Assembly (NCBI GenBank): GCA_900128395.1
Contig: LT649774.1
Span: 1 to 14,021, forward strand
Source: Stramenopiles sp. TOSAG23-2
Taxonomy: Eukaryota > Sar
Length of the DNA: 14,021 nt
Direction: 5' to 3'
The number at the start of each line of letters is the position of its first letter. The first letter of the stretch is position 1. Positions 1 to 7,787 of the stretch are shown one piece after another. A model generated the notes under the pieces. The model saw nothing but the letters and a program-made list of their open reading frames with translations. It had not been told where the DNA came from and made no database searches. The translations under genes and the position numbers were made by a program.

Positions 1-250
1 TTTATACAAAAGCCAAGTACAATTGGCCAAAATTACACCAATATTATAAGAGAAAATATCCTTAATTAATGGTGCCAAGCTCAAGAACAAGAAGGATATA
101 ATATATTATATATATAATATAATTCATCAAAAAAACATCAAAATCAAACAAAATAATTATTATACCCATTATTATATAGACAATGTCAGGATATAATCGA
201 AACAATTTACTCAAGAACATGTGTAAATAAAGAATAATCAATTGAATGAA

Positions 251-1567
251 ATGTATGTACATGTAACAAATCGTTTCAAAAAATCTTCAATTTTCTCAGT
301 TTTTTGTAAAAAAACATTTGTGACAACATCACAATCATCATCTTATGAACATCAATATCTTGCAAATAAATGTAATATCAATGATTTTAAACAACTATTA
401 GAAGTTGAAAATGATAAAATGCATACTAATGATTACCCATATGCAAATGAAATTAAATCAGGCGTTGTAATATATGATAATAATAATATACCGTATGATA
501 ATCAAAATGAAAGAAAACAAATTCAAGCTGAAATGTGCAAAGCTTTTATTCAAGGATCAGGTATTGTTGTTATTAAAAATTCCATTGAAACTGATATTGT
601 TGATAATGTAACAAAAACATTTTTAAATATACTTGAAAACGAAAAATTAAATGGCAAGAATCAAAAAGACCATTTTGGTAAAGAAGGTGCAAATGGTCGT
701 ATATGGAATGCATTGGAAAAATTAGCTGTTGAAGACCCGCATGGATTTACAAAATATTACAGTTCAAACGCAATCCATTTAGTTTCAAATGCATATTTAG
801 GCCCATCATACCAAATGACATCTCAAATAAATTTAGTGTATCCAGGTGGCGAAGCCCAACAAGCACATAGGGATTATCATTTAGGATTTCAAGGCAATGA
901 TGTTATTGAACAATTTCCATCGCATGTTCATCAACTTTGTTCTCAATTAACATTGCAAGGTGCTGTAGCACATTGTGATATGCCATTAATTTCAGGGCCA
1001 ACTGAATATCTACCTCATAGTCATAAATATAAATATGGATATCTTGCCTATCGTATTGATGAATTTCAAACTTATTTTAAAAATAATTTTATTCAGTTGC
1101 CATTAAATAAAGGGGATAGTATTTTTTTCAATCCAGCCGTATTTCATGCAGCTGGTAGTAATACTTCCAATAATATTAATAGGATGGCAAATTTATTGCA
1201 AGTATCATCGGCATTTGGTAGACCTATGGAAACAGTAGATCGATTAAATATGATATCAAATATTTATCCTACATTATTAAAAATAGTAGTAGCAGGATCA
1301 GGGGAGGAGGAGAATGGATGGACGAAGGAAAAGACGAAAAATGTAATTGCGTCTGTAGCTGATGGTTATTCTTTTCCAACAAATTTAGATACAGATCCAC
1401 CTATTGAAACGACTGGTTTAGCACCGGAAACACAAGCTGAATTGATGTGGAAATGTATACAGAATAATTGTAAATGGGAAGAAGATGCAAAGGAGATCTT
1501 TCAATCACATTGGAAAAAAAAACGTTCTGGTTTGGATGTTGATGATGGATCAAAGAAAAATGTCTGA
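251..1567 (+). CDS. Phytanoyl-CoA dioxygenase (PhyH)-family Fe(II)/2OG oxygenase
   Basis: A 438-residue protein resembling the PhyH family of non-haem iron oxygenases, which hydroxylate substrates using O2 and 2-oxoglutarate. Seen: HRD at residues 206-208 (iron ligands His206 and Asp208), a distal His299 in NPAVFHAAG, and Arg311 in NRMANLLQ, the usual 2OG-carboxylate contact. Conserved stretches GGEAQQAHRDYHLGFQ (199-214), LQGAVAHCDMP (235-245) and SSAFGRPMETVDR (319-331) surround the core. The first 35 residues are basic and Ser/Thr/Phe-rich, which could be a mitochondrial presequence (inference). The extended frame opens with TTG at 242; an in-frame stop lies at 224-226, so ATG 251 is the first true start. 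The text is closer to what I recall of bacterial PhyH-like proteins than of animal PHYH, so the substrate is unknown. The 3' end may be incomplete: a +1 frame overlapping the stop encodes a plausible 24-residue tail (see findings). Family call firm, substrate not. Confidence 0.88.
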   Translation: MYVHVTNRFKKSSIFSVFCKKTFVTTSQSSSYEHQYLANKCNINDFKQLLEVENDKMHTNDYPYANEIKSGVVIYDNNNIPYDNQNERKQIQAEMCKAFIQGSGIVVIKNSIETDIVDNVTKTFLNILENEKLNGKNQKDHFGKEGANGRIWNALEKLAVEDPHGFTKYYSSNAIHLVSNAYLGPSYQMTSQINLVYPGGEAQQAHRDYHLGFQGNDVIEQFPSHVHQLCSQLTLQGAVAHCDMPLISGPTEYLPHSHKYKYGYLAYRIDEFQTYFKNNFIQLPLNKGDSIFFNPAVFHAAGSNTSNNINRMANLLQVSSAFGRPMETVDRLNMISNIYPTLLKIVVAGSGEEENGWTKEKTKNVIASVADGYSFPTNLDTDPPIETTGLAPETQAELMWKCIQNNCKWEEDAKEIFQSHWKKKRSGLDVDDGSKKNV

Positions 1568-1762
1568 AGCCGGAGCAAAAGTTAAACCATCTCAAGAGAG
1601 TAAGCAGAAAGTTACCCCGGGTGGCTACCAATAATATTTAAAATGCAATACGTATTAATATACGAGTAATATTATAATATATTTTATATAAATGATAGAA
1701 TTTTAGGCAAGTACATTTGATAAAAAAAGAACAACTCAATTAACATTTTTAATTTAATACAG

Positions 1763-1945
1763 AACCAGTCGAGATCCTCGCCTCTTCGCAAGCCCTGGGC
1801 AAGGGCAAAATAAAAAGCGAAGACGGGGAGTATTGATACCTGTATGGTGCTTTTGTACTTAAACTGAGCGTGGCCGTAGAAGCCCAGGGAAGGCCAGTTA
1901 TCATAATCTATAAATCATGGGTTTAGTCCTGGCCGTAATCCGTAA
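1763..1945. other. GC-richer island with nested inverted repeats; possible structured RNA or old repeat
   Basis: The island stands out against the AT-rich flanks. Seen directly: GCCCTGGGC at 1792-1800, a self-complementary nonamer; CCCTGGGC (1793-1800) pairs perfectly with GCCCAGGG (1882-1889); AACTG (1862-1866) plus GGCC (1872-1875) pair with GGCCAGTT (1892-1899), leaving a 5-nt bulge; GGCCAG (1892-1897) pairs instead with CTGGCC (1929-1934); and TGGCCGTA occurs twice (1871-1878 and 1930-1937). Several of these pairings exclude each other. It matches no tRNA, rRNA or snRNA signature I can recognise. Alternatives are a dispersed repeat, a decayed mobile element or an unrecognised non-coding RNA. 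Confidence 0.4.
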
Positions 1946-1993
1946 TAATGTAAATGCCTTAAAATAACGACCTAATAAATCTAGGCCTAATAT

Positions 1994-2023
1994 AGACTTT
2001 TCCAAGAAAAGTGCAAAAAGTCT
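1994..2023. repeat. Short hairpin with competing stems
   Basis: ACTTTTC (1996-2002) and GAAAAGT (2006-2012) form a perfect 7-bp stem with a CAA loop. The same left arm, AGACTTTT (1994-2001), also pairs perfectly with AAAAGTCT (2016-2023). It lies some 300 bases before the next start codon. A role is unknown. Confidence 0.4.
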
Positions 2024-2322
2024 AATTTTAACGACCGACACGCATGCACACGTACATTATACAGGTTTTGAAGGCAATATATAAAATTACTTTAGATGTA
2101 GAGAAAAACAACAAATAGAAAGTATATAGAGTATAAAATGAGAGAGAGAGATATACCACCACTTCAATAAAACAATATATTGACAATATTCAAAACTGTG
2201 TGTGCGTGTATAAATATATATAAATTGGTGAAAACGTTAAAACAAATATATTTGTGTGTTTTAATATATTAGTTGCTGCAATTGTAGCATCAATATATAA
2301 ATATATATTCTTCTAAAACAAA

Positions 2323-4416
2323 ATGACGCCACTAGAAACAATTATTACAATATTTGCTACTGCGTTATCGGTCATTGCTATTGGTTCGAATTATGTTTTA
2401 TTTCGGGAATACATCGATGCGTTCTTAATCGGTTTCTTAGTGTCTCAAATATTTAGAGATTTAAAGAAACGTGTGAGAAAATATACACAGAAATTTAGTA
2501 ACAATATATTTACATTAACAACAGATACACAAAATACAATTGGCACTATATTCGTGTTAATAACTGTAATAGTTTCAACGATATTTTTTACATTCTTTTG
2601 GTCAAAACAATGTTTATTAGAAGCAAAAGAAGCTATACATATGTTTGTAGAATGGGTTGAAAACAGTTTATCAAAAGCCGATGCGCCATCATCTTCTTCA
2701 TTTTACACATCATCGTCGACATCGTCTTCTAGTACTTTAAGTGATGGTAATAATATGATATTAAGTTTTATTAAAGAGAAAAAAGAAATATTTGGAAAAT
2801 ATATAGAAATGTTAGAAGATCATACAGTTATAAATGCTACTAGTAATACTGCAATAGAAGATGGTCAAAAATTAATTATGGAAGGTTCGACATTTTCGGT
2901 TGAATACTTTCGTAAAATTGGTTCGTTATTTATGAATGCAACGTTACGCCAAGAATTATTAGATCAAATAGAAGGTGGAATTGAAATTGAACCACATATA
3001 CAAAAATTTTCAGAAATTGCAGTTTCCTCAATTGTTAATGTAATATTAGTAGCGGGTGATGTGATTGTAAATCTTAGTGTCTTCATAGTAGCGTTATATT
3101 ACAATTTATTGTCTGATAAAGATTTAATTCAAAATCTATGTAACGATGTTTTACCAATTGATCCACGATTAACAAATGATATATCACGTTCAATATCGGA
3201 TACAATGGAGGATATTATCATGTTGCCTATACGTATTGGAGTCTTTCGAATATTTTCAACATGGTTTTTATTTCATATTGTACAAGTGCCGTTTCCATAC
3301 TTTGCTACGTTATTGATGTTATTCAGTGCAATTATACCTGTTTTAACACCAATTATAATCATGTTGCCATGGATTATTGGCATGCTATTTGTAAAACAAT
3401 GGATGCAAGTAGTTGCTTTACTCATATTTACGTTGTACGTATTGCCTGCATATGATGCATTAGAATATAAAAAAGGTTTGAGAATGCATCCATATATTAT
3501 TTCCTTGTCAATATTAACTGGATTTCGTGAATTTGGTTTTCCTGGTATATTATATGGCCCATTAATATTATGTTTTGGAAAATTATTTTACATCACCGTG
3601 AAAAAATTAAAAGTATCGAAATCCGATACGTTGTCTGAAAATTCATTCTTTGGTGATTCGGATGAAGTGATTAGTGAAGCGCTTAAACATTATAATTCCA
3701 GGCAAAGTGTTTTTAATGTGCGAAGGCGAGCTGCAACTAGTCCACCAACAATACCATCGCCACGAACTTCCACATCAAATGATCATATAAATAACAATTC
3801 TAGTACTTACGATGAAAATGTAAATGATAATGGTATTTCACGTTTTGGAAATAGAAATACAACGCCATCGCCAAAAGTTGTTACTTTTTCTGGAGATAAT
3901 TGCAATAATAATACTACTAATAATGTGAAAAGAAAAAGAAAATATGGAACAGGAGGAGAAGAAGAAATAAATGCACTGGATTATAATGATTTATTACAAA
4001 ATATGGATCGTGCTACCGTAGGATCCCTTCTAGATAATAGCAACAAAAGAAGAAACAAAGACGATAATAAGCCTCCACCATTTTTAGCTACTTCAAGACG
4101 CAATACTACGATTGGTAAAGAGAAAAGTAAAAATTCAAAATCATATACAAATTTACGGCAAACAAAAAGTAAAAATGAAATTAGTCCATTTGTTGTAGCA
4201 AATACAAATGGTGCTAAATCAAAACGTCGTGGTGAAAATTCGAATAATAATAGTCCAGCCGATAGTTTAAAAAAAGAGAAATTAGTATCAAATGCAAAAA
4301 ATCAATTACAAGGATTGATTCGTGCGAATAAAAATAAATTAAAAGCTCTTCCTAGAGCAAATAAAAATAAAGCAGTAACGAAAAATAGTAATGGTAATGG
4401 TGGAACGTGGAAATAA
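2323..4416 (+). CDS. TMEM245/AI-2E-transporter-family membrane protein with long basic tail
   Basis: A 697-residue multi-pass membrane protein. Hydrophobic segments fall near residues 5-27, 31-44, 72-93, 232-262, 305-320, 325-356, 360-376 and 390-425. The last block, with HPYIISLSILTG followed by FREFGFPGILYGPLIL (401-416), is the typical C-terminal signature of the AI-2E transporter superfamily, to which eukaryotic TMEM245 belongs. A Ser-rich stretch (123-139) sits in the loop between the third and fourth segments, in a region these proteins use for a soluble helical insert. After residue 430 comes a roughly 265-residue hydrophilic tail rich in Asn, Ser, Lys and Arg, with RANKNK twice near the end; it has no domain I recognise and is probably cytosolic and disordered. 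The start is the first ATG after an AT-rich leader (CTAAAACAAAATG). The transported substrate in eukaryotes is not established. Family assignment fairly sure. Confidence 0.82.
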   Translation: MTPLETIITIFATALSVIAIGSNYVLFREYIDAFLIGFLVSQIFRDLKKRVRKYTQKFSNNIFTLTTDTQNTIGTIFVLITVIVSTIFFTFFWSKQCLLEAKEAIHMFVEWVENSLSKADAPSSSSFYTSSSTSSSSTLSDGNNMILSFIKEKKEIFGKYIEMLEDHTVINATSNTAIEDGQKLIMEGSTFSVEYFRKIGSLFMNATLRQELLDQIEGGIEIEPHIQKFSEIAVSSIVNVILVAGDVIVNLSVFIVALYYNLLSDKDLIQNLCNDVLPIDPRLTNDISRSISDTMEDIIMLPIRIGVFRIFSTWFLFHIVQVPFPYFATLLMLFSAIIPVLTPIIIMLPWIIGMLFVKQWMQVVALLIFTLYVLPAYDALEYKKGLRMHPYIISLSILTGFREFGFPGILYGPLILCFGKLFYITVKKLKVSKSDTLSENSFFGDSDEVISEALKHYNSRQSVFNVRRRAATSPPTIPSPRTSTSNDHINNNSSTYDENVNDNGISRFGNRNTTPSPKVVTFSGDNCNNNTTNNVKRKRKYGTGGEEEINALDYNDLLQNMDRATVGSLLDNSNKRRNKDDNKPPPFLATSRRNTTIGKEKSKNSKSYTNLRQTKSKNEISPFVVANTNGAKSKRRGENSNNNSPADSLKKEKLVSNAKNQLQGLIRANKNKLKALPRANKNKAVTKNSNGNGGTWK

Positions 4417-4447
4417 ATTTGTGTATATTTATATTATATATGACGTT

Positions 4448-4497
4448 TTGCATGTGATTATGTAAATATATATATATATATATTACAAAACATGTAA
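4448..4497. repeat. Nested AT palindrome after the TMEM245-like gene
   Basis: A near-perfect 25-base palindrome at 4462-4486, GTAA and TTAC around an (AT)n core, is framed by TTGCATGT (4448-4455) and ACATGTAA (4490-4497), which pair at 7 of 8 positions. Still further out, CGTTTTG (4444-4450) pairs with CAAAACG (4511-4517). The start is 32 bases past the stop codon. It could form a cruciform in DNA or a 3'-UTR hairpin in RNA. Confidence 0.55.
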
Positions 4498-4883
4498 TGT
4501 CGTCAAACATCAAAACGACAACAAATATATATGATGCATTTTCGAAATTTCTAAAGTCTCCCGGATTATAAAGATCAGTTTTTTAAGAGAAGAGTAACAG
4601 ATGTTTTTATTGTTTTCGAGCGTGATGAAATGCATAATATTTAGCTTTTTACAAAATAGAATATTAGATTTACTACAATACTGCTGCGTATATAAATTAT
4701 ATTTTTTTTAACGCACACATTTTTTATTCTTTTTTTCACACATTTTTTTTCAATTTTTTATATCATACCGAAAACGTTTGATTTTATTCATTCGTTCGTT
4801 TTTTAATTATTTTTTATCATGTTTTTATTTTTAATTAATTATTTACACCTTTCATGTTTTTCATATAATCTTGTTGTCAATCA

Positions 4884-4897
4884 ATGTATTAATACAT
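4884..4897. repeat. 14-bp perfect palindrome after the P4H-like gene
   Basis: ATGTATTAATACAT equals its own reverse complement. It lies 57 bases beyond the stop codon of the minus-strand oxygenase gene, comparable to the positions of the inverted repeats after other genes here. In such AT-rich DNA it could be chance on its own. Confidence 0.45.
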
Positions 4898-4953
4898 ATA
4901 CTGTGTATGTTATATTTGTATACATTTTTCGTTTTAATAGTTTTTGGTCTTAT

Positions 4954-6255
4954 TTATTTCCAACTACGAAGCGATTCACGTGTTCTTGAAGATTTTACAG
5001 AAAGAATATGATCTGCAGTAATGACTTTTGTAGTAGCACATTTACCTGAAAAAGTACTATATTCACGATTTGGAAAATATTCAATAGTTACGTAATTCGT
5101 GCCATATCGAATTTTTGTAACACGAGCTTCATATGTATAAGAAAGACCTTTGACACTTCCACGCTGTACATGGTAGCCACGACATCGTACAACATCGCCA
5201 ACAAAAAATCGACGCAATGGTTTCCATAATGTATTTAACCATGCTTTGTCCGTTTGCAAATCTTTTTTTTGATCTTTACGAACATCTTCAAGTGCTTTCG
5301 AATGGACATCTAAAAATCCAATCAAAATATAACGTGTACCACGTGTAATTTTTCTACCAGAATGGCGCAATTTACCGCAATGCAATAACATGGAGCCTTG
5401 TTTTGGTGTTACGGTATGATTGATGCATTCGAAATATGTACCACCGCCATTGAAATCGTTCGAATCATTCAATAAAATATTATATGAAATCAATGAACCA
5501 TCTCTATGCGCATCTAATTTGTCACGACTACGATCATCTCCATCAACTGCATATTTTACGATAAATTCATCTGCAACTGTAAACGTAGCATCGTGTAAAC
5601 CAAATTGTTTACGAACTTGAGGAAAGACAAGCGTATTCAATATGGTATTGCTTATTGGACGTAATGTTGCAACACTTTTCGTTGGAATGTCCACGGTTGG
5701 AAAGAATTTGTGGCGATCGTATGTCCATCCATATCGTAATGCATATTCTTCCGCTTTTGCAATAATATTTTCACATTCAGATTTTGCAAGACAATCGCTA
5801 ATTTCAAAGATACCAGTCAATGGATTCAACGACGTTGTGACAGGTGTGATAATCTTCGTCGTACAATTATCAACTTGCACTTTTTTCACGTTTGACAAGG
5901 GATTGGTTAAAAAGCGACGTTTTGGATTCATTGGCAACAAAAATTTTTCATTTGATGATTTGTTTGATGCTGGTGTAGCAGCAAGCGGTGAAATTTTTGT
6001 TGTTTTATTTTTACAAATATTATTATTATTATTATTCGTCACGATTCTAGATGGTGAATTATTAATATTTGGAAGTTTCGTTTTTTTTTGTTTTCGTACA
6101 TTGGTCGCATTGATCTCTTCATCTTTCGATCCAAATGTTTTTGGATGTTTAGCGATGGATTTGCCACTATTGCTGCGACGATAACAAAAAGCATTTGCTA
6201 ATGAAAATTTATTATTTTCACGTGTTGTAGATGAATGTGTTTTTTTCGAATACAT
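4954..6255 (-). CDS. Prolyl-4-hydroxylase-like 2OG-Fe(II) oxygenase with C-terminal Tudor/SH3-like domain
   Basis: A 433-residue protein in three parts. Residues 1-140 are basic and Ser/Asn/Lys-rich with a poly-Asn run (74-79); no signal peptide is evident, unlike secretory collagen-type P4Hs. Residues about 145-320 are a P4H-type double-stranded beta-helix: His250-Arg-Asp252 (HxD), GGGTYFE (270-276), distal His298 in LRHSG and Arg308 in RGTRYILIGF, which should bind 2-oxoglutarate. Residues about 349-422 look like a small beta barrel: FFVGDVVRC, then YEARVTKI, VTIEYFPN and ITADHILSV, a Tudor/SH3-like pattern. The nuclear-looking basic N-terminus plus a possible reader barrel suggests a nucleic-acid- or chromatin-associated hydroxylase, but that is inference. 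The extended frame opens at a TTG (6288-6286) below a stop at 6312-6310; the first ATG is at 6255. The oxygenase core is secure; the barrel call is moderate. Confidence 0.82.
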   Translation of the reverse strand: MYSKKTHSSTTRENNKFSLANAFCYRRSNSGKSIAKHPKTFGSKDEEINATNVRKQKKTKLPNINNSPSRIVTNNNNNNICKNKTTKISPLAATPASNKSSNEKFLLPMNPKRRFLTNPLSNVKKVQVDNCTTKIITPVTTSLNPLTGIFEISDCLAKSECENIIAKAEEYALRYGWTYDRHKFFPTVDIPTKSVATLRPISNTILNTLVFPQVRKQFGLHDATFTVADEFIVKYAVDGDDRSRDKLDAHRDGSLISYNILLNDSNDFNGGGTYFECINHTVTPKQGSMLLHCGKLRHSGRKITRGTRYILIGFLDVHSKALEDVRKDQKKDLQTDKAWLNTLWKPLRRFFVGDVVRCRGYHVQRGSVKGLSYTYEARVTKIRYGTNYVTIEYFPNREYSTFSGKCATTKVITADHILSVKSSRTRESLRSWK

Positions 6256-6764
6256 TTCTTTGTTTTTCTTTAATAATGATAATTTCAAAATTTTAAAAAT
6301 GTTATTTTTTTAATTTTTTTTTAATTAATATGAATTCGTTCAACATCAAATTGTATAATCGATATGTTACGCGATCGTTCCAATTGTTTTCTATCGTATA
6401 AATCAAACGTTTGTTTGTATTTGTTTATAAAAAATTACAATTTATTTGTTTTGTATTTTGTATCATATTTCATTTTCTTTGGTATTGTGTGTATACGACT
6501 TTGTGAATTGGTAAAAACATCAAGTTTATATTGGTGAAATGGTGAAGTTCACAATGCTATTCCCCTTCTAAATTTGGTGATGGACGACTGCGATGTGAAT
6601 TTGTCCGTAGCTCAAGCAAAAATTTTTGTTTTTTGTTGCGATTTTGCGATGTGCGCGAAGTGATGATAGACTTTTCGAGTGTATGTTTAAGGTACAATAA
6701 ATAACATAGTTCTGTGATGCTGCTATGGTGTTTTATTGTGATTGTGTTGGAATTTGGAATATAG

Positions 6765-6921
6765 TATTAGTATACAATATGTTGTACTTATCGTCTTATC
6801 GTTTTTTAGTTAGAAATTAGAAAAGGGGATTTATATATGTATTAGTATACTATATATTATACTTGTATGTTTTTATTTTTTATGTTGATTATTGATATTA
6901 GTATACTATATGTTATACTTA
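6765..6921 (+). repeat. Three copies of a 26-bp palindromic direct repeat
   Basis: Copies begin at 6765, 6840 and 6896, with the form TATTAGTATACTATATGTTA followed by TACTTA and few mismatches. Each copy is itself an imperfect inverted repeat (AGTATA paired with TATACT). The intervals are 75 and 56 bases, so this is a spaced cluster rather than a strict tandem array. The core TAGTATAC recurs in the spacer upstream of the GTPase gene (10532 and 10713). Confidence 0.7.
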
Positions 6922-7100
6922 CCATTTTTTAAAAAGAAGTTTTATGAATGTTTAAGGTATTGTACACCCAAAAATCACAGAGAATCCAAAACGTGCAAAC
7001 TAGTTTTAATTTTAACACTATTCACTATTAGAACTATTGGATCGATAAATTTGTCCGCTCATTTTTAAAAATGTGAAGTTGTTTTTAATTTTTTCATTAA

Positions 7101-7115
7101 TAGTACCTGGTACTA
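7101..7115. repeat. 15-base palindrome TAGTACC-T-GGTACTA
   Basis: A perfect inverted repeat of 7 bases on each side of a central T, about 180 bases before the EF-hand start codon. Twelve of its bases (7102-7113) reappear as the reverse complement at 12078-12089. It could be a site for a dimeric DNA-binding protein; no known operator is recognised. Confidence 0.5.
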
Positions 7116-7292
7116 ATACATTAACATAGTAATAGTACTATAATATATATATTGTTTCGGTGTAATGTTCATTGGGGAGAAGCAAAGAGAGAAACACGTA
7201 AGAGAGAATGATCATTGTAATAGTGTAAAAACAAATAAAGAGAGAGATAGAGATATTGTAGCACGATATTGTAGAAATATATAAACAAGAAG

Positions 7293-7787
7293 ATGGCGGG
7301 AAAAACAAATGATGCAATTGTAGAAAATGAAAACGAAGCAAGGGAATGCTTTGCTATGTTTGATGAAGATAGTGATGGTTATATTAAAAAAAGTCAATTG
7401 CCAATATTATTAATGTCTTTAGGTAGTAACCCGACACAAAGGGAAATGAAACAAATTGTTGGTGATATGAAATTTAAAAAGACAGGTAAAATTTCATGTA
7501 GCGAATTTTTGTACATATTGCGTAAAACAGCTGGACAATCAAAGAAAAGTCCAGGTGATGAAATGCTACAAGGGATGAAAGTATATGATAATTTAATGAG
7601 CAAAAATATTGGTGATGGCAATGTAACTAAACAAGAGTTACAACATATAATGACAAAATTTGGTGAAAAGTTAAATAAAGAGGAAATGAAAAGCTTAATG
7701 GAATTTGCAGGCGATGCATCTAAATCTGGCAATGTGAATTATGCAAAATTTGTTGATAAATTAGTAAACCCACATAAATATAAATAA
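7293..7787 (+). CDS. Degenerate four-EF-hand protein (calmodulin/myosin light chain superfamily)
   Basis: A 164-residue protein of the length and four-loop layout of calmodulin-like proteins. Loop 1 (24-35, DEDSDGYIKKSQ) keeps Asp at positions 1, 3 and 5 but has Gln instead of Glu at position 12. Loop 2 (60-71, KFKKTGKISCSE) and loop 3 (104-115, KNIGDGNVTKQE) keep the central Gly and final Glu but lack most acidic ligands. Loop 4 (141-152, DASKSGNVNYAK) ends in Lys. None is a full canonical Ca2+ site, so it may bind targets independently of calcium, as essential myosin light chains do (inference). FAMFDEDSDGYI and FLYILRK are typical family text. ATG 7293 follows a GA-rich leader. Calmodulin-like protein, centrin-like protein and myosin light chain cannot be separated from sequence alone. 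Confidence 0.85.
   Translation: MAGKTNDAIVENENEARECFAMFDEDSDGYIKKSQLPILLMSLGSNPTQREMKQIVGDMKFKKTGKISCSEFLYILRKTAGQSKKSPGDEMLQGMKVYDNLMSKNIGDGNVTKQELQHIMTKFGEKLNKEEMKSLMEFAGDASKSGNVNYAKFVDKLVNPHKYK

Larger units (their letters stand above)
1568..2322. other. Spacer with a GC-richer, inverted-repeat island
   Basis: This 755-bp stretch separates two same-strand genes. The first part (to about 1762) is AT-rich and contains the short palindrome CGTATTAATATACG. From about 1763 to 1945 base composition changes abruptly to mixed or GC-rich, with several inverted and direct repeats (separate entry). A hairpin follows at 1994-2023. From 2040 to 2322 the sequence is again AT-rich, with a (GA)n run at about 2139-2151, and probably holds the promoter and leader of the TMEM245-like gene. 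I see no ATG-initiated gene. A minus-strand frame is open from 1914 to 1684 but has no early ATG. Confidence 0.6.
4417..4953. other. Convergent 3' spacer, AT-rich with palindromes and T runs
   Basis: Two genes converge here. Next to the TMEM245-like stop lies an imperfect AT palindrome (4448-4497), described separately. From about 4700 to 4850 the plus strand is T-rich, with a repeated CACACATTTTTT-type motif. A 14-bp perfect palindrome lies at 4884-4897, about 57 bases beyond the stop of the minus-strand gene. No gene is seen. Confidence 0.7.
6256..7292. promoter_or_regulatory. Divergent promoter region between the P4H-like and EF-hand genes
   Basis: About 1 kb separates two outward-facing genes, so both promoters should lie here. 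It is AT-rich apart from a slightly GC-richer patch at about 6575-6680. It holds three copies of a palindromic repeat (6765-6921) and a 15-bp palindrome (7101-7115). The last 100 bases before the EF-hand start are GA-rich, and TATATAAAC lies about 8 bases before the ATG. A 27-codon ATG frame at 6580-6663 and a long ATG-less frame on the minus strand were noticed; neither is supported as a gene. Confidence 0.55.

Noticed and set aside
1401-1631. Minus-strand open frame over the 3' end of the PhyH-like gene
   Set aside because: It lies mostly antisense to a well-supported coding region and its translation shows no domain.
1684-1914. Minus-strand 76-codon open stretch across the GC island, beginning FIDYDNWPSLGFYGH
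   Set aside because: It has no ATG until near its end and no family resemblance. GC-richer sequence simply has fewer stop codons. Kept only as a reason to test the island for an old mobile element.
1762-1945. tRNA, U5 snRNA or SRP RNA in the GC island
   Set aside because: No T-loop GGTTCGA-type sequence is present, and the resemblance of TGCTTTTGTACTTAAA to the U5 loop is too weak and not embedded in the right stem.
5642-6184. 180-codon plus-strand frame opposite the P4H-like gene
   Set aside because: It is antisense to the oxygenase coding sequence, hydrophobic by reverse-complement bias, and shows no family signature.
6580-6663. 27-residue ATG frame in the divergent spacer (MDDCDVNLSVAQ...)
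   Set aside because: Too short, about 630 bases from the next gene, and no supporting signal; most likely chance.
6570-6775. Minus-strand ATG-less frame that could be a 5' exon of the P4H-like gene
   Set aside because: It lacks a start codon and no clear donor or acceptor pair joins it to the main frame.
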